Positions 1 through 12,824 of a DNA stretch of 64,000 nt are shown here, piece by piece (positions within the stretch are counted from its first letter, which is position 1; each line of letters starts with the position of its first letter). This DNA is from Ramlibacter sp. Leaf400 (GTDB lineage: Bacteria; Pseudomonadota; Gammaproteobacteria; Burkholderiales; Burkholderiaceae_C). A program made the position numbers and the translations under genes. The notes under the pieces are model-generated. The model worked only from the letters and a program-made list of their open reading frames with translations, did no database searches and was not told the DNA's origin. The stretch spans positions 454,822 through 518,821 of the forward strand of contig NZ_LMQL01000009.1 in assembly GCF_001424545.1 (NCBI RefSeq), written 5' to 3'.

Positions 1-1
1 C

Positions 2-511
2 TGGCGCTGCGCGTACCACGAGGCCATGCACCTCATGGGCGTGCGCGGCCACCCGGCCGGCAAGACCGTGCTGAGCTACTTCCCCTGGAAGGTCGACAGC
101 CTGATGCCGCTGGACAAGGTGATGCTGCGGGCCTGGTACTCGCCGCGCATGAAGGGCGGCATGACGCCTTTCGAGGCGTTGCCGGTCCTGGCCGACGAGC
201 TGATCGCCACCGCGGCCGACAAGCCCGCCGCCACCCAGGCGCGCGAACGCTTCTTCGCCAGCACGGTCGAGCAGATGCAGGCCTACGCGGCCGGCCGCGG
301 CGACATCCCCGCGATCGTCAAGCGCTCGGGCAAGTCCACCGAGGAAGGCATCCGCCACGGCCGCAGCGAGATGAGCTACTTCCTGGGCGTCGCCTATTTC
401 GAAGGCGCCACCGTGCGCCCCGACCAGAAGCAGGCCCTGACCTGGTTCGAGCGGGCCGCCAGCGCCGGCAACCGCCGCGCGCAGTCTTACCTCGCGGGCC
501 CGAGCCGCTGA
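2..511 (+). CDS. Sel1-repeat protein, C-terminal part (cut by window edge)
   Basis: The reading frame is open to the left edge, so only the last 169 residues are visible and the start lies outside the window. The last 50 residues match a Sel1-like (TPR-related) repeat: a YFLGVAYFEG helix, a short loop with DQKQALTWFERAA, then AGNRRAQSYLAG before the stop. Sel1 repeats are helical protein-protein interaction units, often in envelope or signalling adaptors. The stop is 12 nt before the start of the hybrid kinase, so the two could share a transcript. The upstream residues contain no motif I recognise, and the function is unknown. Confidence 0.6.
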   Translation, partial: WRCAYHEAMHLMGVRGHPAGKTVLSYFPWKVDSLMPLDKVMLRAWYSPRMKGGMTPFEALPVLADELIATAADKPAATQARERFFASTVEQMQAYAAGRGDIPAIVKRSGKSTEEGIRHGRSEMSYFLGVAYFEGATVRPDQKQALTWFERAASAGNRRAQSYLAGPSR

Positions 512-523
512 CCCACGGATGAG

Positions 524-4068
<3,545 letters not shown>

Positions 4069-4069
<1 letters not shown>

Positions 4070-4890
4070 TGGGGCATGTGGCGGACATCGAGATCCGCCT
4101 GCTGGTCGAGGCCATCTTCCTGCGCTACGGCCAGGATTTCCGCGACTACGCGCCGGCCTCGCTCAAGCGCCGCGTGCTGCAGGCCCAGCAGAAGATGGGC
4201 GCCGCCTCCATCAGCGCCCTGCAGGAGAGGGTGCTGCACGACCCGGCGCAGTTCGCTGTGCTGCTGCAGCAGCTGACGGTGCCGGTCAGCGAGATGTTCC
4301 GCGACCCGGAGTACTTCCTGGCGCTGCGCCGGCACGTGGTCCCGGTGCTGCGCACCTACCCCTCGGTGAAGGTCTGGGTGGCCGGCTGCAGCACCGGCGA
4401 GGAGGCGTACTCGATGGCCATCCTGCTGCTGGAAGAAGGCCTGCTGGAGCGCACCATCTGCTACGCCACCGACATCAACCATGCATCGCTGGACCGCGCC
4501 CGCCAGGGGATCTACGCGCTGGACCGCATGCAGTCGTTCACCCGCAACTACCAGCGCGCCGGCGGCACCGGCAGCTTCAGCGACTACTACACCGCGGCCT
4601 ATGGCGGCGCGCTGTTCGACAAGCGCCTGCGCGGCGCCATCACCTTCGCCGACCACAGCCTGGCCACCGACGCGGTGTTCGCCGAGACCCAGCTGGTCTC
4701 CTGCCGCAACGTGCTGATCTACTTCAACAAGCAGCTGCAGGACCGCGCCCTCGGCCTGTTCCACGAATCGCTGTCCCACCGCGGCTTCCTGGGGCTGGGC
4801 ACCAAGGAGACGCTGGAGTTCTCCGCCCATGCGCGGCACTTCGAGGTGGTGAGCCGCGCCGAGCGCCTGTACCGGCGGGTGGCGGCATGA
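4069..4890 (+). CDS. CheR-type protein-glutamate methyltransferase
   Basis: 273 aa. An N-terminal CheR helical domain (DFRDYAPASLKRRV; LTVPVSEMFRDPEYF) is followed by a Rossmann SAM domain with WVAGCSTGEEAYSMAI near residue 103 and SCRNVLIYFNKQLQ near 210. The family transfers methyl groups from SAM to glutamates of chemoreceptors. No methyl-accepting protein, CheA or CheW lies nearby. It sits between a hybrid kinase and a CheB effector domain with 1- and 4-nt overlaps, an arrangement known from non-flagellar sensory clusters. The glutamate substrate may lie in the kinase coiled coil (inference). Confidence 0.88.
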
Positions 4891-5480
4891 CGGCCTTGCG
4901 GTCCCGGCTGCACGCGCCGGTCGAGGCCGTCGTCGTCGGCGCCTCGGCTGGCGGCATCGATGCCCTGCTCCAGCTCTTCGAGGGGCTGGGCCCGCCCCGC
5001 TCGGCCGCAGTGGTGACGGTGCTGCACCTGCCGGACGACCACGACAGCCGGCTGGCCGAGGTGCTGGCGGTGCGCCTGGGCCCGCACGTGACGGAAGCGC
5101 TGCCGGGCGCGCCGGTGGCGTTGGGCCACCACTACATCGCGCCCCCGGGCTACCATCTGCTGGTCGAGCAGGACCGCACCTTCGCGCTCAGTTGCGACCC
5201 GCCGGTGCTCTTCTCGCGGCCCTCGATCGACGTGCTGATGGAATCCTGCGCCGACGCGTGGGGGCCTTCGCTGGCCGGCCTGGTGCTGACGGGTGCCAGC
5301 GAGGACGGCGCCCGCGGGCTGGCGGCGATCAAGGCGGCGGGCGGACTGGCCCTGGTGCAGGACCCCGCCGGGGCCGCCTTCGCCACCATGCCGCGGGCGG
5401 CCATCGCTGCCGCCGCGCCCGACGCCGTGCTCCCGCTTTCCGGACTGCGTGACCTGCTCTCCAACCTGCTGAACCGATGA
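4887..5480 (+). CDS. Stand-alone CheB methylesterase/deamidase domain
   Basis: 197 aa, the length of the CheB effector domain alone; the usual N-terminal receiver is absent. Catalytic triad candidates are visible: Ser20 in VVVGASAGGID, His47 in VTVLHLPDDHD, and the Asp in LTGASEDGARGL. The family hydrolyses methyl-glutamate on receptors, reversing CheR. The start ATG overlaps the cheR stop (ATGA), and the stop overlaps the next start in the same way. Without a receiver it cannot be activated by phosphotransfer in cis, so regulation may come from the receivers encoded on either side (inference). Confidence 0.87.
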   Translation: MTALRSRLHAPVEAVVVGASAGGIDALLQLFEGLGPPRSAAVVTVLHLPDDHDSRLAEVLAVRLGPHVTEALPGAPVALGHHYIAPPGYHLLVEQDRTFALSCDPPVLFSRPSIDVLMESCADAWGPSLAGLVLTGASEDGARGLAAIKAAGGLALVQDPAGAAFATMPRAAIAAAAPDAVLPLSGLRDLLSNLLNR

Positions 5481-6610
5481 GTGACCCCGGCCTTCCCGAC
5501 GTGAACCTGCTGCTGGTGGACGACCTGCGCGAGAACCTGGTCGCGCTGGAGGCGCTCGTCCGCGGTCCGGGGCGTCGCGTGTTCACGGCGCAGGACGGCG
5601 ACGAGGCGCTGTCCCTGATGCTCGAGCATCCGTTCGCGCTGGCCATCGTCGACGTGCAGATGCCGTCGATGGACGGCTTCGAGCTGGCCGAACTCATGCG
5701 CGGCCCCGAGCGCACCCGCCACATCCCCATCGTGTTCGTGACCGCGGCCGGGCGCGAGCTGAACTACGCCTTCCGCGGCTACGAGTCGGGGGCAGTGGAC
5801 GTCCTCTACAAGCCGCTGGACCCGCAGGCGGTGCGCAGCAAGGTCGAGGTGTTCGTCAACCTGTTCCGCCAGCGCCAGGAGCTGCTGGGCCTGAAGACGC
5901 AGCTGGAGCATGCGGTGCGCGTGCGCGACGACTTCATGTCCATGGTCTCGCACGAGCTGCGCAACCCGCTCAACACGCTGTACCTGCAGGCGCAGCTGCG
6001 CCAGCGCATCGCGGCCAAGGGCCAGGTGCCGGAGCTGCCCGCCTTCCGCCAGATGGTCGCGCGCGAGGAGCACCAGATCCGCAGCATGATCCGGCTGCTG
6101 GACGACATGATCGACGTCTCGCGCGCGCGCACCGGCCGCCTGGCGGTGGCGCTGCGGCCGATCGACCTGGCCGGCGTGTCGCGCCGCGCCGTCGAATCGA
6201 TGCAGGAGCAGGCGCGCGCCGCCGGCACCCCGCTCACCGTCGAAGGGCCGGCCCGGCTGCCGGTCAACGGCGACGAGTTCCGGCTCGAGCAGGTGCTGCT
6301 CAACCTGATGACCAACGCGCTGCGCTACGGGCGCGGCCAGCCGGTGTGCGTGCGCCTCGAGGCCGCGGGCGGCGAGGCCTGCGTCACGGTGCAGGACCAG
6401 GGGCCGGGCATCGCCCCGGACGACCAGGAACGCATCTTCCAGCAGTTCGAACGCGGGCCGACGGGGGAGAACATCCCCGGCCTGGGCCTGGGCCTTTTCA
6501 TCAGCCGCGAGATCATGCAGGCGCACGGCGGCCGGCTGGAACTTCGGAGCGCGCCTGGCGAAGGCGCGGCTTTCACCCTGCGGCTGCCGTTGGCGCCCTC
6601 GCCCGCGTGA
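5477..6610 (+). CDS. Response regulator-histidine kinase (REC-HisKA-HATPase)
   Basis: 377 aa, predicted cytoplasmic. The N-terminal receiver has VNLLLVDDLRENL, phospho-Asp about 59 (LAIVDVQMPSMDGF) and YKPLDP near its end. A short helix leads to HisKA with SHELRNPLN (His about 159), then a HATPase with DQGPGIAPDDQERIF and GLGLGLFISREIM. An N-terminal receiver on a soluble kinase suggests a phosphorelay step downstream of the hybrid kinase encoded first in this operon. It is the last of four overlapping genes; prfB begins 35 nt later with its own leader. Confidence 0.87.
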   Translation: MSDPGLPDVNLLLVDDLRENLVALEALVRGPGRRVFTAQDGDEALSLMLEHPFALAIVDVQMPSMDGFELAELMRGPERTRHIPIVFVTAAGRELNYAFRGYESGAVDVLYKPLDPQAVRSKVEVFVNLFRQRQELLGLKTQLEHAVRVRDDFMSMVSHELRNPLNTLYLQAQLRQRIAAKGQVPELPAFRQMVAREEHQIRSMIRLLDDMIDVSRARTGRLAVALRPIDLAGVSRRAVESMQEQARAAGTPLTVEGPARLPVNGDEFRLEQVLLNLMTNALRYGRGQPVCVRLEAAGGEACVTVQDQGPGIAPDDQERIFQQFERGPTGENIPGLGLGLFISREIMQAHGGRLELRSAPGEGAAFTLRLPLAPSPA

Positions 6611-6645
6611 GAAAATCGTCCGCTTTGGCAAGGATTCCCCACACC

Positions 6646-7750
6646 ATGGACGCAGAACGCATCAACCTCATCGGCACCACCCTCTCGGACCTGCAGGGCA
6701 GGACGGCCGATCTCCGGAGGTATCTTTGACTTCGATGCCAAATCGGAGCGCCTGAGGACCGTCACCGCCGCGCTGGAAGACCCCGCGGTCTGGAACGATC
6801 CCAAGAAGGCCCAGGAGCTGGGCAAGGAAAAGAAGCAGCTGGACAGCGTGGTCCTGGTGATCCAGGAGCTGGAGCGCGAGCTGTCCGACAACCTCGAGCT
6901 CTATGAGATGAGCAAGGAGGACGGCGACCAGGCCGGCCTGGCCACCATCGAGGACGAGACGGCCAAGCTCACGGCGATCGTCCAGGACCTGGAGTTCCGG
7001 CGCATGTTCGACCGGCCGGCCGACCCGATGAACGCCTTCCTGGACATCCAGGCCGGTGCCGGCGGCACGGAAGCCTGCGACTGGGCCAGCATGCTGCTGC
7101 GCCAGTACCTGAAGTACGCCGAGCGCAAGGGCTTCAAGGCCAACGTCGAGGACGAGACGGCCGGCGACGTGGCGGGTATCAAGAGCGCCACCATCAAGGT
7201 CGAGGGCGACTACGCCTACGGCCTGCTGCGCACCGAAACCGGCGTGCACCGGCTGGTCCGCAAGTCGCCTTTCGACTCCGCGGGCGGCCGCCACACCAGC
7301 TTCGCCAGCGTGTTCGTCTACCCCGAGATCGACGACTCGGTGGAGATCAACATCAACCCGGCCGACGTGCGGGTGGACACCTTCCGCGCTTCGGGCGCCG
7401 GCGGGCAGCACATCAACAAGACCGATTCGGCGGTGCGGCTGACGCACGTGCCCACCAACATCGTGGTGCAGTGCCAGGACAGCCGCAGCCAGCACAGCAA
7501 CCGCGACGTCGCCTGGCAGCGCCTGCGCTCGCGCCTGTACGACCACGAGATGCGCAAGCGCATGGAAGAACAGCAGAAGCTCGAGGACACCAAGACCGAC
7601 GTGGGCTGGGGCCACCAGATCCGCAGCTACGTGCTGGACCAGAGCCGCATCAAGGACCTGCGCACCAACGTCGAAATCTCCAACACCCAGAAAGTGCTGG
7701 ACGGCGACCTCGACCCGTTCATCGAAGCCTCGCTCAAGCAGGGCGTCTAA
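6646..7750 (+). CDS. prfB: Peptide chain release factor 2 (programmed +1 frameshift)
   Basis: The ribosome must shift +1 at codon 27: 6646-6726 encodes [19 protein letters not shown] through Leu, followed by an in-frame UGA at 6727-6729; translation continues from GAC at 6728 to give 367 aa. Hallmarks are the SPF stop-codon recognition tripeptide ([11 protein letters not shown]) and the GGQ peptidyl-hydrolysis motif ([12 protein letters not shown]). RF2 releases peptides at UGA and UAA, and the internal UGA makes synthesis self-limiting. Both parts align with the family without a gap, so this is a programmed shift and not a mutation. A weak SD (AAGGA) lies about 10 nt before the ATG. Confidence 0.97.
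6715..6730 (+). promoter_or_regulatory. prfB +1 frameshift signal
   Basis: An internal Shine-Dalgarno-like CGGAGG (6715-6720) is followed by TAT, the slippery CTT (6724-6726), the stop TGA (6727-6729) and C. This is the standard RF2 autoregulatory site: the SD-like element pushes the ribosome forward when UGA decoding is slow. The C after UGA makes it a weak stop. Confidence 0.96.
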
Positions 7751-7759
7751 GGAATCCAC

Positions 7760-10405
7760 ATGATGCGCGAAGGACAGAACGCGGTGATCTACCGCGCCGA
7801 TTACCAGGCACCGCCCTTCTGGATCGACACCGTCGAGCTGTGCTTCGACCTCGACCCGGCCAAGACGCGCGTGCTCAACCGCATGAAGCTGCGGCGCAAC
7901 CCGGACGTGCCGCACCAGCCGCTCAAGCTCGATGGCGACGAGCTGAACCTGGCGCGCGTGCTGGTCAACGGCCAAGGCACCTCGTTCCGCATGGAAGGCC
8001 CGCGCCTGGTGCTGGAGAACCTGCCCGAGGGGAACGAGCCTTTCGAGCTGGAGATCTTCACCACCTGCGCGCCCGCCAAGAACACCAAGCTCATGGGCCT
8101 GTACGTGAGCAACGACTCGTTCTTCACGCAGTGCGAGGCGGAGGGCTTCCGGCGCATCACCTACTTCCTGGACCGGCCCGACGTGATGGCCAGCTACACG
8201 GTCACCCTGCGCGCCGACAAGCGCAAGTACCCCGTGCTGCTGTCCAACGGCAACCTGGTCGACCAGGGCGACCTGGACGACGGCCGCCACTTCGCCCGCT
8301 GGGTCGATCCCTTCCGCAAGCCCTGCTACCTGTTCGCGCTGGTGGCCGGCCAGCTGGTGGCCCGCGAGCAGAAGATCGCGGCGCGCAACGGCCGCGAGCA
8401 CCTGCTGCAGGTCTACGTGCGGCCCGGCGACCTGGACAAGACCGAGCACGCGATGAACTCGCTGATGGCCTCGGTGGCCTGGGACGAGGCCCGCTTCGGC
8501 CTGTCGCTCGACCTGGAGCGCTTCATGGTGGTCGCCACCAGCGACTTCAACATGGGCGCGATGGAGAACAAGGGCCTGAACATCTTCAACACGAAGTACG
8601 TCCTGGCCAACCAGGCGACGGCCACGGACACCGACTTCTCCAACATCGAGTCGGTGGTCGGACACGAGTACTTCCACAACTGGACCGGCAACCGCATCAC
8701 CTGCCGCGACTGGTTCCAGCTGTCGCTCAAGGAGGGCCTGACGGTCTTTCGCGACCAGGAGTTCAGCCAGGACCTGGCCGGCGAGGCCTCGGCCCGCGCG
8801 GTCAAGCGCATCGAGGACGTGCGCGTGCTGCGCACCGCGCAGTTCCCCGAGGACGCCGGCCCGATGGCGCACCCGGTGCGGCCCGACCAGTACCTGGAGA
8901 TCAACAACTTCTACACGGTCACCATCTACGAGAAGGGCGCGGAGGTGGTGCGCATGATGCAGACGCTGGTGGGCCGCGAAGGCTTCGAGCGCGGCATGAC
9001 GCTGTACTTCCAGCGGCACGACGGCCAGGCCGTCACCTGCGACGAGTTCGCCCAGGCCATCGCCGACGCCAACCCGCAGTCGCGCCTGTACGAGCTGCTG
9101 CCGCAGTTCAAGCGCTGGTACAGCCAGGCCGGCACGCCGCGCGTGAAGGCCGCGGCGCACTGGGACGCCGCCACCGGCCGCTGTGAGCTGGCGCTGTCGC
9201 AGTCCTGCCCGGCCACGCCCGGCCAGCCGGCCAAGGAACCTTTCGTGATCCCGATCGCCTGGGGGCTGGTCGGCGCCGACGGCCGCGAGGTGGCCCGCGG
9301 CATGCACGTGCTCACGCAGGCCAGCGAGACGCTGGCCCTGCCCGAGGCGCCCGCCGGCGCGGTGCCGTCGCTGCTGCGCGGGTTCTCCGCCCCGGTGGTC
9401 CTGGAGTTCGACTACACCGACGAGCAGCTGCTCACGCTGCTGGAGCACGACACCGATCCGTTCAACCGCTGGGAGGCGGGGCAGCGGCTGGCGGTCAACC
9501 GCGCGCTGGCGGCCATCCGCGGCAACGGCGAGATCGTGCTGGACACCCCCTTCCTGGAAGCGATGCGCAGCCTCCTGCGCCAGCCGGCGCTGGACTCGGC
9601 CTTCAAGGAGCTGGTGCTCACCCTGCCCGCCGAGACCTACATCGCCGAGCAGCTGGACGTGGTGGACCCGCAGCGCGTGCATGCGGTGCGAGAGTCCATG
9701 CGCGAGCAGGTGGCCACCGCGCTGCAGGACGACTGGGCCTGGGCCTACGAGCAGAACCGGGACAACGGCGCCTACCGGCCCGACCCGGTGTCCTCCGGCC
9801 GGCGCGCGCTGGCGGGGCTGGCGCTCACGCACCTGTGCATCGCGGCGCGTTCGTCCGGCGATGGCGTGTGGCCCGGCAAGGCCTACCAGCGCTTCAAGGA
9901 CGCCTCCAACATGACCGACCGCTTCAATGCGCTGTCGGCCCTGGTGGTGAGCGGCCAGGACCTGGCCCGGCCGGCGCTGGAGAAGTTCCACGCCATGTTC
10001 AAGGACGAGCCGCTGGTGCTGGACAAGTGGTTCGCGCTGCAGGGCGGCGCGCCCGACCGCGGCGGCAACATCCTGCCGGCGGTGCGACAGCTGATGCAGC
10101 ACCCGGACTTCAACATCCGCAACCCGAACCGCGCGCGCAGCCTGATCTTCAGCTACTGCAGCGCCAACCCGGGCGCCTTCCACCGCGCCGACGCCGCCGG
10201 CTACGTGTACTGGAGCGACCGCGTGATGGAGCTGGACGCCATCAACCCGCAGGTGGCCGCTCGCCTGGCGCGGGCGCTGGACCGCTGGCGCAAGCTGGCC
10301 GAGCCGATGCGCGGCGCCGCCCGCGAAGCCATCGCCCGCGTGGCCGCCAAGCCCGATCTCTCCAACGACGTGCGCGAGGTGGTCACCCGCGCCCTGGCCG
10401 AATGA
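7760..10405 (+). CDS. pepN: Aminopeptidase N (M1 zinc metallopeptidase)
   Basis: 881 aa, full length for the bacterial PepN subfamily. The zinc site is HEYFH at 302-306 with the third ligand Glu325, the usual 18-residue spacing. The exopeptidase motif GAMEN is at 266-270. The C-terminal half has the alpha-helical PepN domain. It removes N-terminal residues from cytoplasmic peptides. The start is one of two adjacent ATGs (7760/7763) nine bases after prfB, with GGAAT just upstream; it is probably co-transcribed with prfB, and fbp follows after 13 nt. Confidence 0.96.
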   Translation: MMREGQNAVIYRADYQAPPFWIDTVELCFDLDPAKTRVLNRMKLRRNPDVPHQPLKLDGDELNLARVLVNGQGTSFRMEGPRLVLENLPEGNEPFELEIFTTCAPAKNTKLMGLYVSNDSFFTQCEAEGFRRITYFLDRPDVMASYTVTLRADKRKYPVLLSNGNLVDQGDLDDGRHFARWVDPFRKPCYLFALVAGQLVAREQKIAARNGREHLLQVYVRPGDLDKTEHAMNSLMASVAWDEARFGLSLDLERFMVVATSDFNMGAMENKGLNIFNTKYVLANQATATDTDFSNIESVVGHEYFHNWTGNRITCRDWFQLSLKEGLTVFRDQEFSQDLAGEASARAVKRIEDVRVLRTAQFPEDAGPMAHPVRPDQYLEINNFYTVTIYEKGAEVVRMMQTLVGREGFERGMTLYFQRHDGQAVTCDEFAQAIADANPQSRLYELLPQFKRWYSQAGTPRVKAAAHWDAATGRCELALSQSCPATPGQPAKEPFVIPIAWGLVGADGREVARGMHVLTQASETLALPEAPAGAVPSLLRGFSAPVVLEFDYTDEQLLTLLEHDTDPFNRWEAGQRLAVNRALAAIRGNGEIVLDTPFLEAMRSLLRQPALDSAFKELVLTLPAETYIAEQLDVVDPQRVHAVRESMREQVATALQDDWAWAYEQNRDNGAYRPDPVSSGRRALAGLALTHLCIAARSSGDGVWPGKAYQRFKDASNMTDRFNALSALVVSGQDLARPALEKFHAMFKDEPLVLDKWFALQGGAPDRGGNILPAVRQLMQHPDFNIRNPNRARSLIFSYCSANPGAFHRADAAGYVYWSDRVMELDAINPQVAARLARALDRWRKLAEPMRGAAREAIARVAAKPDLSNDVREVVTRALAE

Positions 10406-10418
10406 GGAACCGAACCGC

Positions 10419-11429
10419 ATGAGCAAGATCTCCCTCACCCGCTACCTCGTCGAGCAGCAGCGCGTCGACGGCCACATCCCCTCGCAGCTGCGACTGCTCA
10501 TCGAAGTGGTGGCGCGCGCCTGCAAGCGCATCAGCCACGCGGTGAACAAGGGCGCGCTCGGCGACGTGCTGGGCACGGCCGGCAGCGAGAACGTTCAGGG
10601 CGAAGTCCAGAAGAAGCTGGACATCATCGCCAACGAGGTGCTGATCGAGGCCAACGAATGGGGCGGCCACCTCGCGGCCATGGCCAGCGAGGAGATGGAC
10701 GGCATCTACCTGGTGCCCAACCGCTACCCGCAGGGCGAGTACCTGCTGCTGTTCGATCCGCTGGACGGCTCGTCCAACATCGACGTCAACGTCAGCATAG
10801 GCACCATCTTCAGCGTGCTCAAGAAGCCCGAAGACCACGCCGGCGTGAGCGAGCAGGACTTCCTGCAGTGCGGCAACAGGCAGGTGGCCGCCGGCTACTG
10901 CGTCTACGGCCCGCAGACCACGCTGGTGCTCACCGTGGGCGACGGCGTGGCCATGTTCACGCTCGATCGCGAGCAAGGCTCCTTCTTCCTCACGCAGGAG
11001 AACGTGCGCATCCCGGAGGACACCAGGGAATTCGCGATCAACATGAGCAACGTGCGCCACTGGGACGCCCCGGTCAAGCGCTACATCGATGAATGCCTGG
11101 CCGGCAAGGAAGGCCCGCGCGGCAAGGACTTCAACATGCGCTGGGTCGCCTCCATGGTGGCCGACGTGCACCGCATCCTCACCCGCGGCGGCATCTTCAT
11201 GTACCCCTGGGACAAGCGCGAGCCGGACAAGCCCGGCAAGCTGCGCCTGATGTACGAGGCCAACCCGATGGGCTGGCTGATCGAGCAGGCCGGCGGCGCG
11301 GCCACCGACGCCCGCCAGCGCATCCTGGACATCCAGCCGCAGAAGCTGCATGAGCGCGTGAGCGTGGTGCTGGGGTCGAAGAACGAAGTGGAGCGGGTGA
11401 CGAGGTACCACACCGAGGCATCGAAGTAA
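10419..11429 (+). CDS. fbp: Fructose-1,6-bisphosphatase, class I
   Basis: 336 aa. The metal-binding signature [18 protein letters not shown] is present near residue 113, with AASEEMDG-type Glu ligands before it ([10 protein letters not shown]) and the sugar-phosphate site GGIFMYPWD later. It hydrolyses fructose 1,6-bisphosphate to fructose 6-phosphate in gluconeogenesis. The start ATG has GAGGAACCG upstream and follows pepN by 13 nt. Complete, with no irregularities. Confidence 0.96.
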   Translation: MSKISLTRYLVEQQRVDGHIPSQLRLLIEVVARACKRISHAVNKGALGDVLGTAGSENVQGEVQKKLDIIANEVLIEANEWGGHLAAMASEEMDGIYLVPNRYPQGEYLLLFDPLDGSSNIDVNVSIGTIFSVLKKPEDHAGVSEQDFLQCGNRQVAAGYCVYGPQTTLVLTVGDGVAMFTLDREQGSFFLTQENVRIPEDTREFAINMSNVRHWDAPVKRYIDECLAGKEGPRGKDFNMRWVASMVADVHRILTRGGIFMYPWDKREPDKPGKLRLMYEANPMGWLIEQAGGAATDARQRILDIQPQKLHERVSVVLGSKNEVERVTRYHTEASK

Positions 11430-11472
11430 GGATGCCCGCCCTCCCCTGCGCCGCGTTGCGGCGCACGCCGAG

Positions 11473-12708
11473 TTGAACCCGGACGCCGCCCAGCTGTGGC
11501 GGGCGCCGCGCTGGGCGCTGGCGGTGCTGCTGGCCGTGCTGGGCATGCTCGGCCCGTTCTCCATCGACACCTACATCCCGGCCTTCGCCGGCATCGCCAG
11601 GGCGATCGGCGCCACGCCGGTGCAGATGCAGCAGACGCTGTCGGCCTACCTGTTCGGGTTCGCCTTCATGAACCTGTTCCACGGCGCGCTGGCCGACAGC
11701 TTCGGGCGCCGGCCGGTGGTGCTGTGGGGGATCGCGGTATTTACCATCGCCTCGGCCGGCTGCGCGCTGTCGCAGACCATAGCGCAGCTGGTGTTCTTCC
11801 GCGGGCTGCAGGGGCTGTCGACCGGCGCGGGCATCGTGGTGTCGCGCGCGGTGATCCGCGACATGTTCCCGCCCGCGCAGGCGCAGAAGGTGATGAGCCA
11901 GGTCACCATCTACTTCGGCGTCGCGCCGGCGGTGGCGCCCATCATCGGCGGCTGGCTGTTCGTCCATGCCGACTGGCATGCGATCTTCTGGTTCCTCACG
12001 GCCGTCGGCGTGGTGCTCTGGGTGGCGAACTTCCGCCTGTTGCCCGAGACGCTGCACGAGACGCACCGGCAGCCGTTCAACGTGCGCAACCTGCTGCGCG
12101 GCTACTGGCAGATGGGATCGAGCGCGCGCTTCCTGCTGCTGGCGCTGGCCAGCGGCGTGCCGTTCAACGGCATGTTCCTCTACGTGCTGGCGGCGCCGGA
12201 GTTCCTGGGCACGCACCTGAAGCTGGCGCCGACCGAGTTCTTCTGGTTCTTCGTGCTGACCATCGCCGGCATCATGGGCGGCGCCTGGGCCAGCGGGCGG
12301 CTGGCCGGGCGCATCGCGCCGAAGAACCAGATCAAGTACGGGTTCATCGTGATGCTGCTGGTGTCGCTGGCCAACGTGGCGGCCAACTTCGTGTTCGAGC
12401 CGCACGCGGGCTGGGCGCTGCTGCCGATCGCGGTGTTCGGCTTCGGCTGGTCGCTGATGGTGCCGGTGGTGACGCTGCTGGTGCTGGACATCAACCCGGA
12501 GCGGCGGGGGCTGTCGTCCTCGCTTCAGGCGGTGATCGGCTCCACCGCCAACGGCATCGTGGCGGGCGTGATCGCGCCGCTGGTGATGCACTCGACGCGC
12601 CTGCTGGCGGTGGCTTCGCTGCTGATGATGTGCGTGGGCCTGTTCGCCTGGCTGTTCGTGCACAAGCGCTGGCCGGAGATCGGACGGCACGCGGCGGCGC
12701 ACCACTGA
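11473..12708 (+). CDS. Bcr/CflA-type MFS drug exporter
   Basis: 411 aa with about 12 hydrophobic helices. The N-terminal signature LGMLGPFSIDTYIPAFAGIA and the ADSFGRRPVVLWG loop are those of the Bcr/CflA (DHA1) subgroup. The predicted role is proton-driven efflux of small drugs across the inner membrane. The only in-frame start near fbp is the TTG at 11473; an ATG at 11432 is out of frame. No clear SD is present. A REP-like element and a hairpin terminator follow. Confidence 0.85.
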   Translation: MNPDAAQLWRAPRWALAVLLAVLGMLGPFSIDTYIPAFAGIARAIGATPVQMQQTLSAYLFGFAFMNLFHGALADSFGRRPVVLWGIAVFTIASAGCALSQTIAQLVFFRGLQGLSTGAGIVVSRAVIRDMFPPAQAQKVMSQVTIYFGVAPAVAPIIGGWLFVHADWHAIFWFLTAVGVVLWVANFRLLPETLHETHRQPFNVRNLLRGYWQMGSSARFLLLALASGVPFNGMFLYVLAAPEFLGTHLKLAPTEFFWFFVLTIAGIMGGAWASGRLAGRIAPKNQIKYGFIVMLLVSLANVAANFVFEPHAGWALLPIAVFGFGWSLMVPVVTLLVLDINPERRGLSSSLQAVIGSTANGIVAGVIAPLVMHSTRLLAVASLLMMCVGLFAWLFVHKRWPEIGRHAAAHH

Positions 12709-12721
12709 ACCGCCACTGAGC

Positions 12722-12751
12722 CGTCATTCCCGCGCAGGCGGGAATCCAGTG
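12722..12751 (+). repeat. REP-like element, copy 1
   Basis: One 30-bp copy with an 8-bp perfect stem, ATTCCCGC/GCGGGAAT, around GCAG. It lies 13 nt after the MFS stop, between convergent genes. The same sequence recurs in seven other intergenic places in the window. Confidence 0.85.
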
Positions 12752-12763
12752 CTCCCTTGAACG

Positions 12764-12790
12764 AAAAAAAAGCGGCCTCGCGGCCGCTTT
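12764..12790 (-). terminator. Rho-independent terminator of the DEAD-box gene
   Basis: A 9-bp perfect stem (AAAGCGGCC / GGCCGCTTT) around TCGC. On the minus strand the hairpin is followed by a run of eight Us, as expected downstream of the helicase gene, which ends at 12825. On the plus strand only a short T run follows, so termination of the MFS transcript would be weaker. Confidence 0.85.
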
Positions 12791-12824
12791 CCTGTTCCCC
12801 TTCGCGGAGACGATCACCCGCGGA

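Noticed and set aside
519-521. ATG as the start of the hybrid kinase
   Set aside because: Not in frame with the kinase.
6727-6729. Internal UGA as a frameshift mutation in prfB
   Set aside because: The classical SD-like CGGAGG and CTT-UGA-C make this the programmed shift.
6668-10438. 1256-codon open frame antisense to prfB, pepN and fbp
   Set aside because: It mirrors high-GC third-position bias, has no recognisable domain, and lies opposite three well-identified genes.
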